Shown: one piece after another, positions 29,015 through 36,988 of the stretch
How positions within the stretch are numbered: position 1 is the stretch's first letter
Layout of the letters: each line of letters opens with the position of its first letter
Assembly: GCF_029946515.1 (NCBI RefSeq)
Contig: NZ_JARZHH010000002.1
Span: forward strand, 62,001-126,000
Source of the DNA: Polyangium sp. 6x1
GTDB lineage: Bacteria; Myxococcota_A; Polyangia; Polyangiales; Polyangiaceae
DNA: 64,000 nucleotides
Direction of reading: 5' to 3'
Notes under the pieces: generated by a model
The model's database searches: none
Told to the model about the DNA's origin: nothing
Seen by the model: the letters and a program-made list of their open reading frames with translations, nothing else
Made by a program: the position numbers and the translations under genes

Positions 29015-31852
29015 ATGACGTATAAATCTTACTGCCTGACACCGCTGCTCCTCGGAATCGCCCTGCTCGGATGCTCGGATCCGGATCCGACGCCTCCTGC
29101 TGCCGTCGGCCCGCTCGGCGACCGCGCGGATCTCCCCGTGGATGGGCGGATCCGCATCGACGGCCTCTCGGCCCCCGTGGATATCGTGCGCGACGACCAG
29201 GGCCGCCCGCACATCTATGCGTCGACCCTCGCGGACGCCATGCGCGCGGAGGGGTATATGGTCGCGATCGATCGCACGGTGCAGATCGATCTGTTCAGGC
29301 GCCACGCGCTCGGCACGACCGCCAAGTATTTCGCGACCGTCAATCCGGCCGCCATCAACCAGGACATCGGCCTGCGGACCGTGGGCGTGAACCGGATCGC
29401 GGCCGCGCAATACGCGTCCATCCAAGATCCCCAGGCGAAGGCCCTCCTGGAGGCGTACGCCGACGGCATCACCCAGGCGTTCCGCCGCATGCGCAGCGGA
29501 GAGATCCCCTTGCCGCCGGGCATCACCAATTACCCGCTCGAGGCGCTCGTGGATTGGACGGCCATCGATTCGCTCGCGGTCGCGCGCCTCCGCATCTATC
29601 AGCTCTCCAACCAGGGGACCGCCGAGACGTTCTACACCAACCTGTTCGCCGATCTCGGCAAGACGTTCCCCACGGGCAGCCCCGATCCTTCCATCGCGAA
29701 GCGCGCGGGTATGATCCAGGACCTCTGGCTCTTGGCGCCGCGCGAGCGCGTGTACACGTCCTCCTCGACGCCGCAGAGCCCGAACCCGAAGCCTGGGCCG
29801 CCCAAGCCACCCCCGACGGCACGGGAGCGTTTGCCTGCGTCGAGTGACGCCTTCTTCCGCATTCTCACGGAGTTCAACGAGCGGCTCTCGCCCGACGGAT
29901 TCGGCTCGAATACCTGGGCCATCGCTCCCTCGCGCAGCGCCACGGGCCATGTCCTGCTCGCCAGCGATCCCCACCTCGGGCTCGGCGCGCCTTCGACCTT
30001 CTGGCCGGTCGCGTTGCACGTCGGCGCGACGGGCGAGGGGCTGCACGTCTCCGGCGTCGCGTTCCCCGGCGTCCCCGGGATCACGCTCGGCCACAACGAG
30101 CACATTGGCTGGGGCTCCGCCGTCGCCGGGTACGACGTCACCGACGTTTACACCGAAGAGCTCACGCCCGATGGCAAAGCCGTGATGTGGAAGGGAGCGC
30201 CCGTGCCCCTCGAATTCGTCGAGGAGGTCATCGAGGTGCAGGGCGGCGACCCGATCGTGTACAAACTCCCGATCGTCCCGCACCACGGCCCGATCGCGCC
30301 GACCATCGAAAATGGGAAAATCCTTCCCATCGATCCTGCGGCCGGCGCCGTCTCGGTGCGCTGGACGGGGCACGCGGCGACCCACGACCTGGAGGCGCTC
30401 TTCACCCTCATGCTCGCCAAATCGGTCGACGAGGCGCGCACGTCGCTCGAACAATTCGAGGTCGGCGCGCAGAGCTGGGTCGTCGGCGACACCACGGGCA
30501 ACATTCTCTGGACCTCGCACGCGCGCGTCCCCAAGCGCGCCCCGGGCGCTCTCACGTGGGATCCCATGACGGGCGCGGGCAACTTGCCTTGCCTCGCGCT
30601 GCCCGGCGACGGGACCGCGGAGTGGGAGGACGACATTCCCGGCGCCATGATGCCGTGGGGCAAGAACCCCGAGAATGGGTACATCATCGCCGCCAACAAT
30701 GATTCCTGGGGCGGCACCGACGACGGCGACCCCACGAACGACAAGTTCTCGGACGGCACCCCGGCCTACCTCGGCTGCGAATTCGACATCGGCTTCCGGG
30801 CGTCACGCATCAAGACGCTCCTGGAAGGCGCCAAGGCGCCCATCACGCCCGAGGACATGGCGACCTATCAGGGGGACGCGCGGTCGAACCTCGGCGCCCG
30901 CCTCGCGCCCTTCCTGATCGAGGCCATCACGCGCGGCGAGGCGGAGCGCGCCACGCCCGGCACACACCCGGATCTGACGGCCGTGGTGGCGGATCCGGCC
31001 TTCGCGCCGGACCGCGTCACCGCGATCAAGGCCGCGCTTCAGCAATGGGGGACGGAGGCAGATTATCTGGCCGCCGCGGGGATCGATGAGGACACGGGCG
31101 AAATCCTCTCCGACGCGGAGGGGGCGCCGAAGGCCGTCGAGGCGCGCGCCGCTCGGGCCACGCTGATCTTCAACGTCTGGCTCATTCGTCTCCTCCGGCG
31201 CACGTTCGGCGACGAGTACGTCCGCGCCGGTCGCGAAGAGGGCATTCCGCGGGCGATGCAGCTCGATGGCATCCTCCACCTGGTCGAGGACGACCATGCT
31301 TCCTTCGCGACGCTCGACCCCGCGACGAGCGACAGCGCCCTGTGGGACGACATCGACACCCCGGCGGTCGAATCCCGCCACGAGCGCGCGCTCCGATCGC
31401 TGCTCGACGCCATCGCGTGGCTGGACAAGAACGCGACAGAGAGCAAGGCTGTTTGGGGCGCGCACCACAAGGTCACGTTCGCTCCGCTCACGCCGATGTG
31501 GGTCGAGATGCACATTCCTTCCGCCTACGATCCCGTCTTCAAGACGGGTTTCCCGCGCCACGGGGACCTGCTCGCCGTCGACGCGAGCGATTTCACCACG
31601 TCCTGGGCCCTCGACGCCTCGCCCAATTTCACCTACGCGGTCGGCGCCGCGCAGCGCTTCGTCCTGGATCTCGACCCGGCCGGCCCGCGGTCTTGGAATG
31701 CCATTCCTGGCGGGAATGTCTGGGACCCCGCGAGCCCCCACTTCCGCGACGGCGCGGATCTCTGGCGCAAGAACCAGACGCGCGCCGTGCCCTTCCGCGT
31801 GGAGGACGTCGTGGCCGCCAAGGAGTCGAGGCACGTGCTTTCGACGCAGTGA
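29015..31852 (+). CDS. Penicillin acylase family Ntn-hydrolase, predicted lipoprotein
   Basis: ATG at 29015 follows GGGAGGATTG and lies 15 bases after the NRPS stop, so it is almost certainly co-transcribed. The protein has 945 residues. The N-terminus is a lipoprotein signal peptide (hydrophobic LLLGIALLGC, lipobox Cys20). An alpha-subunit-like part contains DDQGRPHIYA and MVAIDRTVQIDLFRRHALG. The nucleophile motif GFGSNTWAI is near 293-301, where the family cleaves itself and exposes the Ser at the beta-chain N-terminus. It is followed by LLASDPHLGL and HVSGVAFPGVPGITLGHN. The family hydrolyses amide bonds of penicillins, acyl-homoserine lactones and, in PvdQ of pyoverdine, an N-acyl chain of a peptide precursor. 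Its place suggests deacylation of the NRPS product outside the cytoplasm, or self-resistance; the substrate is unknown. Confidence 0.92.
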   Translation: MTYKSYCLTPLLLGIALLGCSDPDPTPPAAVGPLGDRADLPVDGRIRIDGLSAPVDIVRDDQGRPHIYASTLADAMRAEGYMVAIDRTVQIDLFRRHALGTTAKYFATVNPAAINQDIGLRTVGVNRIAAAQYASIQDPQAKALLEAYADGITQAFRRMRSGEIPLPPGITNYPLEALVDWTAIDSLAVARLRIYQLSNQGTAETFYTNLFADLGKTFPTGSPDPSIAKRAGMIQDLWLLAPRERVYTSSSTPQSPNPKPGPPKPPPTARERLPASSDAFFRILTEFNERLSPDGFGSNTWAIAPSRSATGHVLLASDPHLGLGAPSTFWPVALHVGATGEGLHVSGVAFPGVPGITLGHNEHIGWGSAVAGYDVTDVYTEELTPDGKAVMWKGAPVPLEFVEEVIEVQGGDPIVYKLPIVPHHGPIAPTIENGKILPIDPAAGAVSVRWTGHAATHDLEALFTLMLAKSVDEARTSLEQFEVGAQSWVVGDTTGNILWTSHARVPKRAPGALTWDPMTGAGNLPCLALPGDGTAEWEDDIPGAMMPWGKNPENGYIIAANNDSWGGTDDGDPTNDKFSDGTPAYLGCEFDIGFRASRIKTLLEGAKAPITPEDMATYQGDARSNLGARLAPFLIEAITRGEAERATPGTHPDLTAVVADPAFAPDRVTAIKAALQQWGTEADYLAAAGIDEDTGEILSDAEGAPKAVEARAARATLIFNVWLIRLLRRTFGDEYVRAGREEGIPRAMQLDGILHLVEDDHASFATLDPATSDSALWDDIDTPAVESRHERALRSLLDAIAWLDKNATESKAVWGAHHKVTFAPLTPMWVEMHIPSAYDPVFKTGFPRHGDLLAVDASDFTTSWALDASPNFTYAVGAAQRFVLDLDPAGPRSWNAIPGGNVWDPASPHFRDGADLWRKNQTRAVPFRVEDVVAAKESRHVLSTQ

Positions 31853-31873
31853 CGGGACCTCCCGGGGGAGCCG

Positions 31874-32430
31874 TTACGGAAGCTTTGGCAGGACGAACGT
31901 CCCCCCCACGGGTGGCATCGTGATCCTCGCGAGCCGCTGGCCCTGAAAACTCAAGAATCGCAGCTTCGGATCATCCAGCGAGCGGCCGAACGTGAACCGC
32001 ACGCGCGCCGGGGCTCCCTCCCGCGCCTCCACCACCTCTGCCTCGAACTCGCCGGTGCGCACGCGCGTACCGGCGGGCACGACGGCGCGTCGCGACCGGA
32101 ACACCCGCTCCTGAAAGCTCTCGAGCCACGGCCCGCGGGTCGACATTTCGAGGACGGACGGGCCCACGCGCGCGACGTCGTGCTCGTGCGGCGACAGGGA
32201 GAGGGTCCACCAGCGGTGGACGCGGGCGCCGCTGAGCATGGTCCGCGTCACGCCCCCCAAGGGCCGATGATGGGATCGGGCGCGCGCAGGACGACGACGT
32301 CCGCGGCGGGATCGTCCTCGATCGGCGCCGACCGCAGGGCGTCGTCGCGGGAGCGTCCGAAGTTCGTGAATTTCGTCGTGATGTGGGGGAGGAGCGTCGC
32401 CGGCACGAGGAGGTGCATGACCCCGAGCAC
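31874..32430 (-). pseudogene. Frameshifted C-terminal remnant of a membrane-associated protein
   Basis: Two - strand frames join across a run of six C (32253-32258). The first (32430-32248) starts GTG and contains LLVPATLLPHITTKF and DVVVLRAPDPIIGP. The second continues with VHRWWTLSLSPHEHDVAR and ends LARITMPPVGGTFVLPKLP. The two read as one continuous domain if a single base is gained or lost in the run. From memory, the combined sequence resembles the last ~180 residues of multi-pass membrane proteins seen in myxobacteria; I cannot name the family. The N-terminal membrane part is missing: the frame runs straight into the end of the ABC transporter gene. It is either a real pseudogene left at the cluster edge or a sequencing error in the homopolymer within a truncated gene. 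Confidence 0.45.
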
Positions 32431-32458
32431 GACGGCGCGGACGGTCGTCTCGACGCGT

Positions 32459-34147
32459 TCATGCCGGGTCCGCCGGGGCGAGGGCGGGTGTGTCGGCGGC
32501 GGCCTTGGGCGTCGATCCGGCGCGGAGCGTCGCGTCGGCTGCGAGGCGGCCGTCCTCGAGCTTCACCACGCGGTCGGCCAGATCGAAGTAACGATCGTCG
32601 TGCGTGATGGCGACCACGGTTTTCCCTTGGCTGCGCAGCTCCGGCAAGAGCTCTCGATAGAATACGTCCTTGAATTGAGGATCCTGGTCCGCGGCCCACT
32701 CGTCGAACAGGTAAATGGGCCTGTCCTCCAGGTACGTCGCCAGCAAGGCCAGCCGCTTGCGCTGCCCCTGCGACAGCGCGGTGGTCGAGAGGGCGCCGCC
32801 CACCACGGCCACCTTCTTGTCGAGAAGCAGCCGCGCGAGGTAATGCTTGACGCGCGTCTCCCGCTGCGCGGGCGAGAGCCCGAGCAAGACGTCGAACACG
32901 TGGTAATCGGAGAAGATCGCCGAGAAGAGCTCGCGGTAGTCTTCCCGGTCGGCGTCCGAGACGGACCGACCGTCGAGCTGGATTTCGCCTCCCTCCGGGG
33001 TGTACAGGCCCGTGATCAGCTTGGCCAGGGTCGTCTTCCCGCTGCCGTTGCCTCCCACCACGAACACGAGCTCGCCGCGCCGCAGCGTCAGGTCGATGGG
33101 GCCGAGGGTAAAACCCCCCTCTTCATTCTCTCGGTGATACGTGTGCGTGACCTTCGACAGCTCGATGACCTCGAAGGTGCGCGGCGCCTCCGGGGGCTCT
33201 GCGCGCGGCGCAAGATCTCGCTCCGCGCTGAGCGACAAGCCGAGCTTCTCGATCTTCTGCACGGCGACCTCTCCCTGTCCGATGACGGGGATCATGTCCA
33301 TGAGCGCCCCGAGCGGCTGCTGGATGTACAGCGTCGCCAGGGCATACCCGGTGAGCGTCGCGCGATCGAGCGGGATCCAGCGCTGGTAGACGAACACGAG
33401 CACGCCGAGAAACACGAAGAAAAACAAAAGCCCCCAGGCGCTCGATCCCGTGAAGAAGTTTTGGCTCTTCACGCCGAGCCGCTGCATTTTGTCGATCGTC
33501 GGCACGAGGTGTTCGTCGAGGAACGCCCCGCGGCGTCGGCGGTGCAGCTTGAGCTCCTTGATGCCGCTCACGAGCGATTGAAATTGCTTGAACACCGTAT
33601 CCTGCACGTTGCGCCCTTGTTCGAGGAGGCGCATCGCGTGGATCGTCGGGATCCAGTACGTCACGAGCCCGACGACGATGCAGGCGAGCATGACGCCGAG
33701 CGCGCCCAGGGACAGCCAGGCGAGGTACGACAGCGACGCCAGGATCACGATCACGTTCGTGAAGAAGAACGGCAGGATCGAGAGCCCCGTGCCCGCCGTC
33801 ACCACGCCCTCCATCAGCGCGCCGAGGACGAGGTGCGGGCCTTGCTCCTCGAGCGACCGTAATGGCGCGGCGAGGATACGCGACGCGAGCTGATGGCGCA
33901 TCTCGAGGAGCGCCCTGTGGCGGACCCAGGTCAAGAGAACCTGCGAAGCCACCCGCGTGACGAGCGCCACGGCCGCGACGGCGACGAACTTCGAGCCGAG
34001 GTCCCCGAGGCGCCCCTCGTCACTGGCCAGCGCCTCGTTGAGCAGCGCCACCAGCGCTGCGAATGCGGCGCCCGAGAGGAGGCCACAAAGGACCGAGAGA
34101 ACCACGAGCCCGAAAGACTGCCGGAGGAGTAGCTTGACGAGCCTCAT
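32459..34147 (-). CDS. Cyclic-peptide-export type ABC transporter (fused membrane and ATPase domains)
   Basis: ATG at 34147 (MRLVKLLLRQ) follows AAAAGGA. The protein has 562 residues. The N-terminal ~330 residues carry about six membrane segments (e.g. GLVVLSVLCGLLSGAAFAAL and LGVMLACIVVGLVTYWI). The C-terminal ATPase has Walker A GGNGSGKTT, a signature loop degenerated to LSQGQRKRLALL, Walker B RPIYLFDEW and an H-loop ITHDD. Architecture and length fit the SyrD/PvdE-like cyclic peptide transporter family, in which one half-transporter polypeptide dimerises in the inner membrane. Its place beside the NRPS and divergent from the MbtH gene suggests export of the assembled peptide, possibly as a substrate for the acylase outside. 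It may also confer self-resistance. Confidence 0.92.
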   Translation of the reverse strand: MRLVKLLLRQSFGLVVLSVLCGLLSGAAFAALVALLNEALASDEGRLGDLGSKFVAVAAVALVTRVASQVLLTWVRHRALLEMRHQLASRILAAPLRSLEEQGPHLVLGALMEGVVTAGTGLSILPFFFTNVIVILASLSYLAWLSLGALGVMLACIVVGLVTYWIPTIHAMRLLEQGRNVQDTVFKQFQSLVSGIKELKLHRRRRGAFLDEHLVPTIDKMQRLGVKSQNFFTGSSAWGLLFFFVFLGVLVFVYQRWIPLDRATLTGYALATLYIQQPLGALMDMIPVIGQGEVAVQKIEKLGLSLSAERDLAPRAEPPEAPRTFEVIELSKVTHTYHRENEEGGFTLGPIDLTLRRGELVFVVGGNGSGKTTLAKLITGLYTPEGGEIQLDGRSVSDADREDYRELFSAIFSDYHVFDVLLGLSPAQRETRVKHYLARLLLDKKVAVVGGALSTTALSQGQRKRLALLATYLEDRPIYLFDEWAADQDPQFKDVFYRELLPELRSQGKTVVAITHDDRYFDLADRVVKLEDGRLAADATLRAGSTPKAAADTPALAPADPA

Positions 34148-34273
34148 GACGATTGCATCCTTTTCCGTGGAAATCGAGCAGCGCGGCCCGATCCCCCGGC
34201 CACGTGATCCGCGCGCCGCGCGGGCACGGGGAGAACCTTGCGTATCGCGCGGGGCCCGTGGTAGGTTGCGCGC
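34148..34273. promoter_or_regulatory. Divergent promoter region between the ABC transporter and mbtH
   Basis: This 126-base gap separates two divergent genes, so at least two promoters should lie in it. Towards mbtH there is TTGCGT at 34238-34243, 18 bases, then TAGGTT at 34262-34267. If used, it would start transcription almost at the mbtH ATG, giving a leaderless or very short leader mRNA; no clear ribosome-binding site precedes that ATG, which agrees. The match to consensus is weak. Confidence 0.35.
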
Positions 34274-34504
34274 ATGACAACGAGCGTGCTGGATGACGAC
34301 AATTCGAACTTCATCGTGGTCGCGAACCACGAGGAGCAATACTCGATATGGCCCGTCGAGCGTGAGATCCCTGCCGGGTGGCGCGCCGTGGGCAAGACGG
34401 GCAAGAAGAGCGAGTGCCTCGAATACATCGAGCAAGTCTGGACGGACATGCGCCCGCTCAGCTTGAGGAAGCAGATGGAGGCCGCCGCCGACAAATCGAG
34501 CTGA
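34274..34504 (+). CDS. mbtH: MbtH-like NRPS accessory protein
   Basis: The protein has 76 residues, the usual length. It carries the family signature: [15 protein letters not shown], a Gly-Lys-x-Gly stretch, ECLEYI and [10 protein letters not shown]. MbtH-like proteins bind the N-terminal subdomain of NRPS adenylation domains and make them soluble and active. The partners here would be the A domains of the 1-28999 assembly line. It is transcribed away from the ABC transporter and converges on the carrier-protein ligase gene with 21 bases between the stops. Confidence 0.96.
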   Translation: MTTSVLDDDNSNFIVVANHEEQYSIWPVEREIPAGWRAVGKTGKKSECLEYIEQVWTDMRPLSLRKQMEAAADKSS

Positions 34505-34525
34505 CGCCGCCTGGGCGAGCCATGC

Positions 34526-35521
34526 TCACGATCCCGAGGCGTCGCGGTCGATGAAGTGCGTGACCTGCTCGGGCCAGCCACGTGGGTCCATTCCCTTTTG
34601 GCTCAGAAAACCGTAGACCCAGCGCTCGATGCCGAAGCCCATGCACGCCGTCTCCGCGGCCGCGCCGTCGTGGTGCCGGATGTCGTAGACCGACGAATAG
34701 AACTCCCGGTGCAGGTTGAACGAGGACGCAGCCACGTCCATGTCGCGGTGGGGGATCCGCAGCATCAGCTCGTATTTGACCTCCCCGAGCCGCTGGTAGA
34801 CGATCTTGTTCGTGTTCTCGCTGAGGAAGAAGGGGTCGTTGGCGAGCTCCAGTCGGGCCGTCAGATCCAGCGCCTCGCAGAGATCCATCGCCGCGTCCAT
34901 GACCTCCTGGCGGAGCGCCTTCAGCCGGTCGAAGGCGCCCATGAACACGATATCGCGGACCTGGAAGTCCCACAGGCGAGCGAGTGCGTCGTAGGGGGTG
35001 GTCTCATGGCGGAAGACATGATTCTGCATGGTGACGCGCAGAACCTCGCCCTCCGGGATCCGCGCGCCGCGATGCTGACCATAACAAGGAAGGCAGACGG
35101 CGGGCTTGAGCGCGTGCGTGACGGTCTGGACGCGCGCGCGTAGCTCCTCGGCGAGCTTTCCCTGGTTTTCGTTTGCGGATCGCGCCACGGACTCGATGAT
35201 CGGTAGATCCTCGGGCAGGTGCGTGCAGAACGTGACGTGCTGCGGGAAATGGCCGAAGTAGCCGACCTCCTCGAGGATCCGCATGGGCAAAAGGACGGGG
35301 TAGTGGCTCTCCTTCGCGTGAAAGCGGCGCGAGAGGCGGAGGAAGGTGTGTTCGAAGAATCGAAAGAGCGCGAGCACATCCCCGCGGAGGGCCACGAGCC
35401 CCGCGTCCAGCGTATGGACGTCAGGGGACGCCATGAGCGCGTCGTCGCCGTCGAGGCCGATCACGCGGGACGCGGTGCATTCACGAAGGATCTTCGTCCG
35501 GTACGCGCGCGGTTTGTTCAT
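34526..35521 (-). CDS. Aminoacyl-tRNA-synthetase-like amino acid:[carrier protein] ligase
   Basis: ATG at 35521 overlaps the stop of the upstream acyl-CoA dehydrogenase (ATGA). The protein has 331 residues and is a class II aaRS-like catalytic core without a tRNA-binding domain. A motif 2-like stretch (FRHETTPYDALARLWDFQVR) and a motif 3 (GFGIERWVYGF) are visible. Cysteines in AVCLPCYG and ETACMGFG, with the Glu of motif 2, could bind the active-site zinc, as in the seryl-tRNA-synthetase-like ligases of the Bll0957 type. Those enzymes adenylate a small amino acid and load it on a free carrier protein's phosphopantetheine arm. The ACP two genes upstream is the obvious partner. The neighbouring dehydrogenases make sense only for a beta-hydroxy substrate, so serine is the inferred amino acid; the sequence alone does not prove Ser over Gly or Ala. 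Confidence 0.85.
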   Translation of the reverse strand: MNKPRAYRTKILRECTASRVIGLDGDDALMASPDVHTLDAGLVALRGDVLALFRFFEHTFLRLSRRFHAKESHYPVLLPMRILEEVGYFGHFPQHVTFCTHLPEDLPIIESVARSANENQGKLAEELRARVQTVTHALKPAVCLPCYGQHRGARIPEGEVLRVTMQNHVFRHETTPYDALARLWDFQVRDIVFMGAFDRLKALRQEVMDAAMDLCEALDLTARLELANDPFFLSENTNKIVYQRLGEVKYELMLRIPHRDMDVAASSFNLHREFYSSVYDIRHHDGAAAETACMGFGIERWVYGFLSQKGMDPRGWPEQVTHFIDRDASGS

Positions 35522-36666
35522 GCGCTCCTCGATGCAGCTGCGTCGGCAGAGCCGAGCTTCGCGATCATGATCTCCAGCATCTGGGTGCTCCCCTCGATGA
35601 TCTCCATGATACGCGCGTCCCGGAGGTATCGCTGGATCGGATATTCGCTGCCGCAGCCGTTCGCGCCGTGGATCTGGAGGGCCTGATTCGCCACCTCGTT
35701 CAGGACGGTGGACGCCTGGTACTTGGCGATCATCGCCTCGTACGACGCGGTATGCATGCGCTCCGCGCGGGCGTGGCCGGCGCGCCAGCAGAGCATGCGC
35801 GCGCTCTGGACGCCGACGATCATCCGCGTGAGCAGCCGCTGGATGAGCTGAAAGTCCTTGAGCGGCGCGCCGAACTGCTTTCGCTGGTCGGTGTACGCGA
35901 GGCTCGCGTCGAGGCAAGCCTGGGCCTGGCCGACGCAGGACCATGCGAGGTTGTACCGCCCATTGTCGAGGCCCGCGCTCATCACGTGGGAGATGCCGAA
36001 GCCCTGCGTGCCGATCCGATGCGCCTTCGGGATGCGGCATCGATCGAGCACGAGCCTCGCCAGCATGTAGCCCCGGCAGCCGAGGATGCCTTGAATGGGC
36101 GTCCTGGAGAATCCCTCGGCGTCGGCCGGCACGAGGAACGCCGTGGGCGCGTCGCCCACGCGCGCGAAGAGGACGAACACGTCCGCGAGGGCTCCGCAGG
36201 TGATCCATTGCTTGGTGCCGGTGAGCAGGTAATCGTCGCCGTCCACCTCTGCCGTGGTCTCGACGAGGGCGTCGCTCCCGACGTTCGGCTCGGTCAGCGC
36301 GAAGGCGGCAAGCAGCTCGCCTTTGGTGAACCGAGGGAGCCACGCTTGCTTTTGCGCCGCCGTGCCCCAGCGCGCGAGCGCGGACGTCGCCATGTGGTGG
36401 ACGTTCACGAGCCCCTGGATCGAGGCGCTCTCGTATCCGAGCGCCTCGTGCATCAAGCCGCGCACGATGGGATCGGCGTGCCGCCCGCCGAACTCCTCGG
36501 GCAGGCCGCTCGCGAGATATCCCTCGCGCGCGAGCGCCTCGACCACCGACCTCGGGATCCGCTCCTCGCGATCGACGAGCTCCGCGTGGGGCGCGACCTC
36601 CTCCTTGGCGAAGCGCTGGAACGTACGGCGCGCGAGCTCTTGTGCTTCGGAGAGCGCGATCTTCAC
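35518..36666 (-). CDS. Acyl-CoA dehydrogenase family protein (extender-unit type)
   Basis: The start is GTG at 36666, overlapping the ACP stop (GTGA). The protein has 382 residues, usual for the family. It is a complete flavin-dependent acyl-CoA dehydrogenase: N-terminal helical domain (LASGLPEEFGG), middle domain (FALTEPNVGSDA, then KQWITCGALADVFVLFAR) and C-terminal helical domain ending IMEIIEGSTQMLEIMIAK, with a candidate catalytic Glu. In methoxymalonyl- and aminomalonyl-ACP pathways a protein of this class acts on the ACP-bound intermediate together with a 3-hydroxyacyl-CoA dehydrogenase-like enzyme. It sits between the ACP and ligase genes with four-base overlaps on both sides, so its substrate is probably ACP-bound, not a CoA ester. 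The exact oxidation is inferred from gene order. Confidence 0.9.
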   Translation of the reverse strand: MKIALSEAQELARRTFQRFAKEEVAPHAELVDREERIPRSVVEALAREGYLASGLPEEFGGRHADPIVRGLMHEALGYESASIQGLVNVHHMATSALARWGTAAQKQAWLPRFTKGELLAAFALTEPNVGSDALVETTAEVDGDDYLLTGTKQWITCGALADVFVLFARVGDAPTAFLVPADAEGFSRTPIQGILGCRGYMLARLVLDRCRIPKAHRIGTQGFGISHVMSAGLDNGRYNLAWSCVGQAQACLDASLAYTDQRKQFGAPLKDFQLIQRLLTRMIVGVQSARMLCWRAGHARAERMHTASYEAMIAKYQASTVLNEVANQALQIHGANGCGSEYPIQRYLRDARIMEIIEGSTQMLEIMIAKLGSADAAASRSA

Positions 36667-36938
36667 GCGCCCTCCGCGTTGGCCCGGGCCCCGTCGCCCG
36701 ACGATTTGCGCTCCACGAGCGCGGCGATCGCGTCGATGCTGCGGAAGTTGTCCATTTCGAGGTCGTCGGGCCCGATCTCGACCTCGAAGCGCTTCTCGAT
36801 GAACTCGACGAGCTGCATGGCGAACATGGAGTTCACGAGCCCCATCGTGAAGATATCGTCGCTGTCCTTCACGTCCACGCCCCGGACGTGCCGCGAGAGG
36901 AACGACTTCACATCACCCTTGATCGTGCTTTGCGACAT
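36663..36938 (-). CDS. Free-standing acyl carrier protein for extender-unit synthesis
   Basis: ATG at 36938 follows a well-placed AAGGAG. The protein has 91 residues. The phosphopantetheine site is the Ser in MGLVNSMFAMQLVEFIEKRF. This GxVNSxFAMQLV signature is typical of the discrete ACPs that carry methoxymalonyl, hydroxymalonyl or aminomalonyl extender units, as distinct from fatty-acid ACPs (DSL). The gene lies between the 3-hydroxyacyl-CoA dehydrogenase-like gene (50-base gap) and the acyl-CoA dehydrogenase gene (overlapping). Expected role: holds the aminoacyl group while two dehydrogenases oxidise it, then docks to a PKS acyltransferase. Confidence 0.93.
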   Translation of the reverse strand: MSQSTIKGDVKSFLSRHVRGVDVKDSDDIFTMGLVNSMFAMQLVEFIEKRFEVEIGPDDLEMDNFRSIDAIAALVERKSSGDGARANAEGA

Positions 36939-36988
36939 GTACTTGTGCTCCTTAATGAATAAGCGTTTGCGTGGCCCGGATCCCGGCC

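Noticed and set aside
31853..31873. Terminator hairpin (CTCCCGGGGGAG) between the acylase gene and the converging remnant
   Set aside because: The stem is only about four pairs with almost no loop and no T tract, so it is not supportable.
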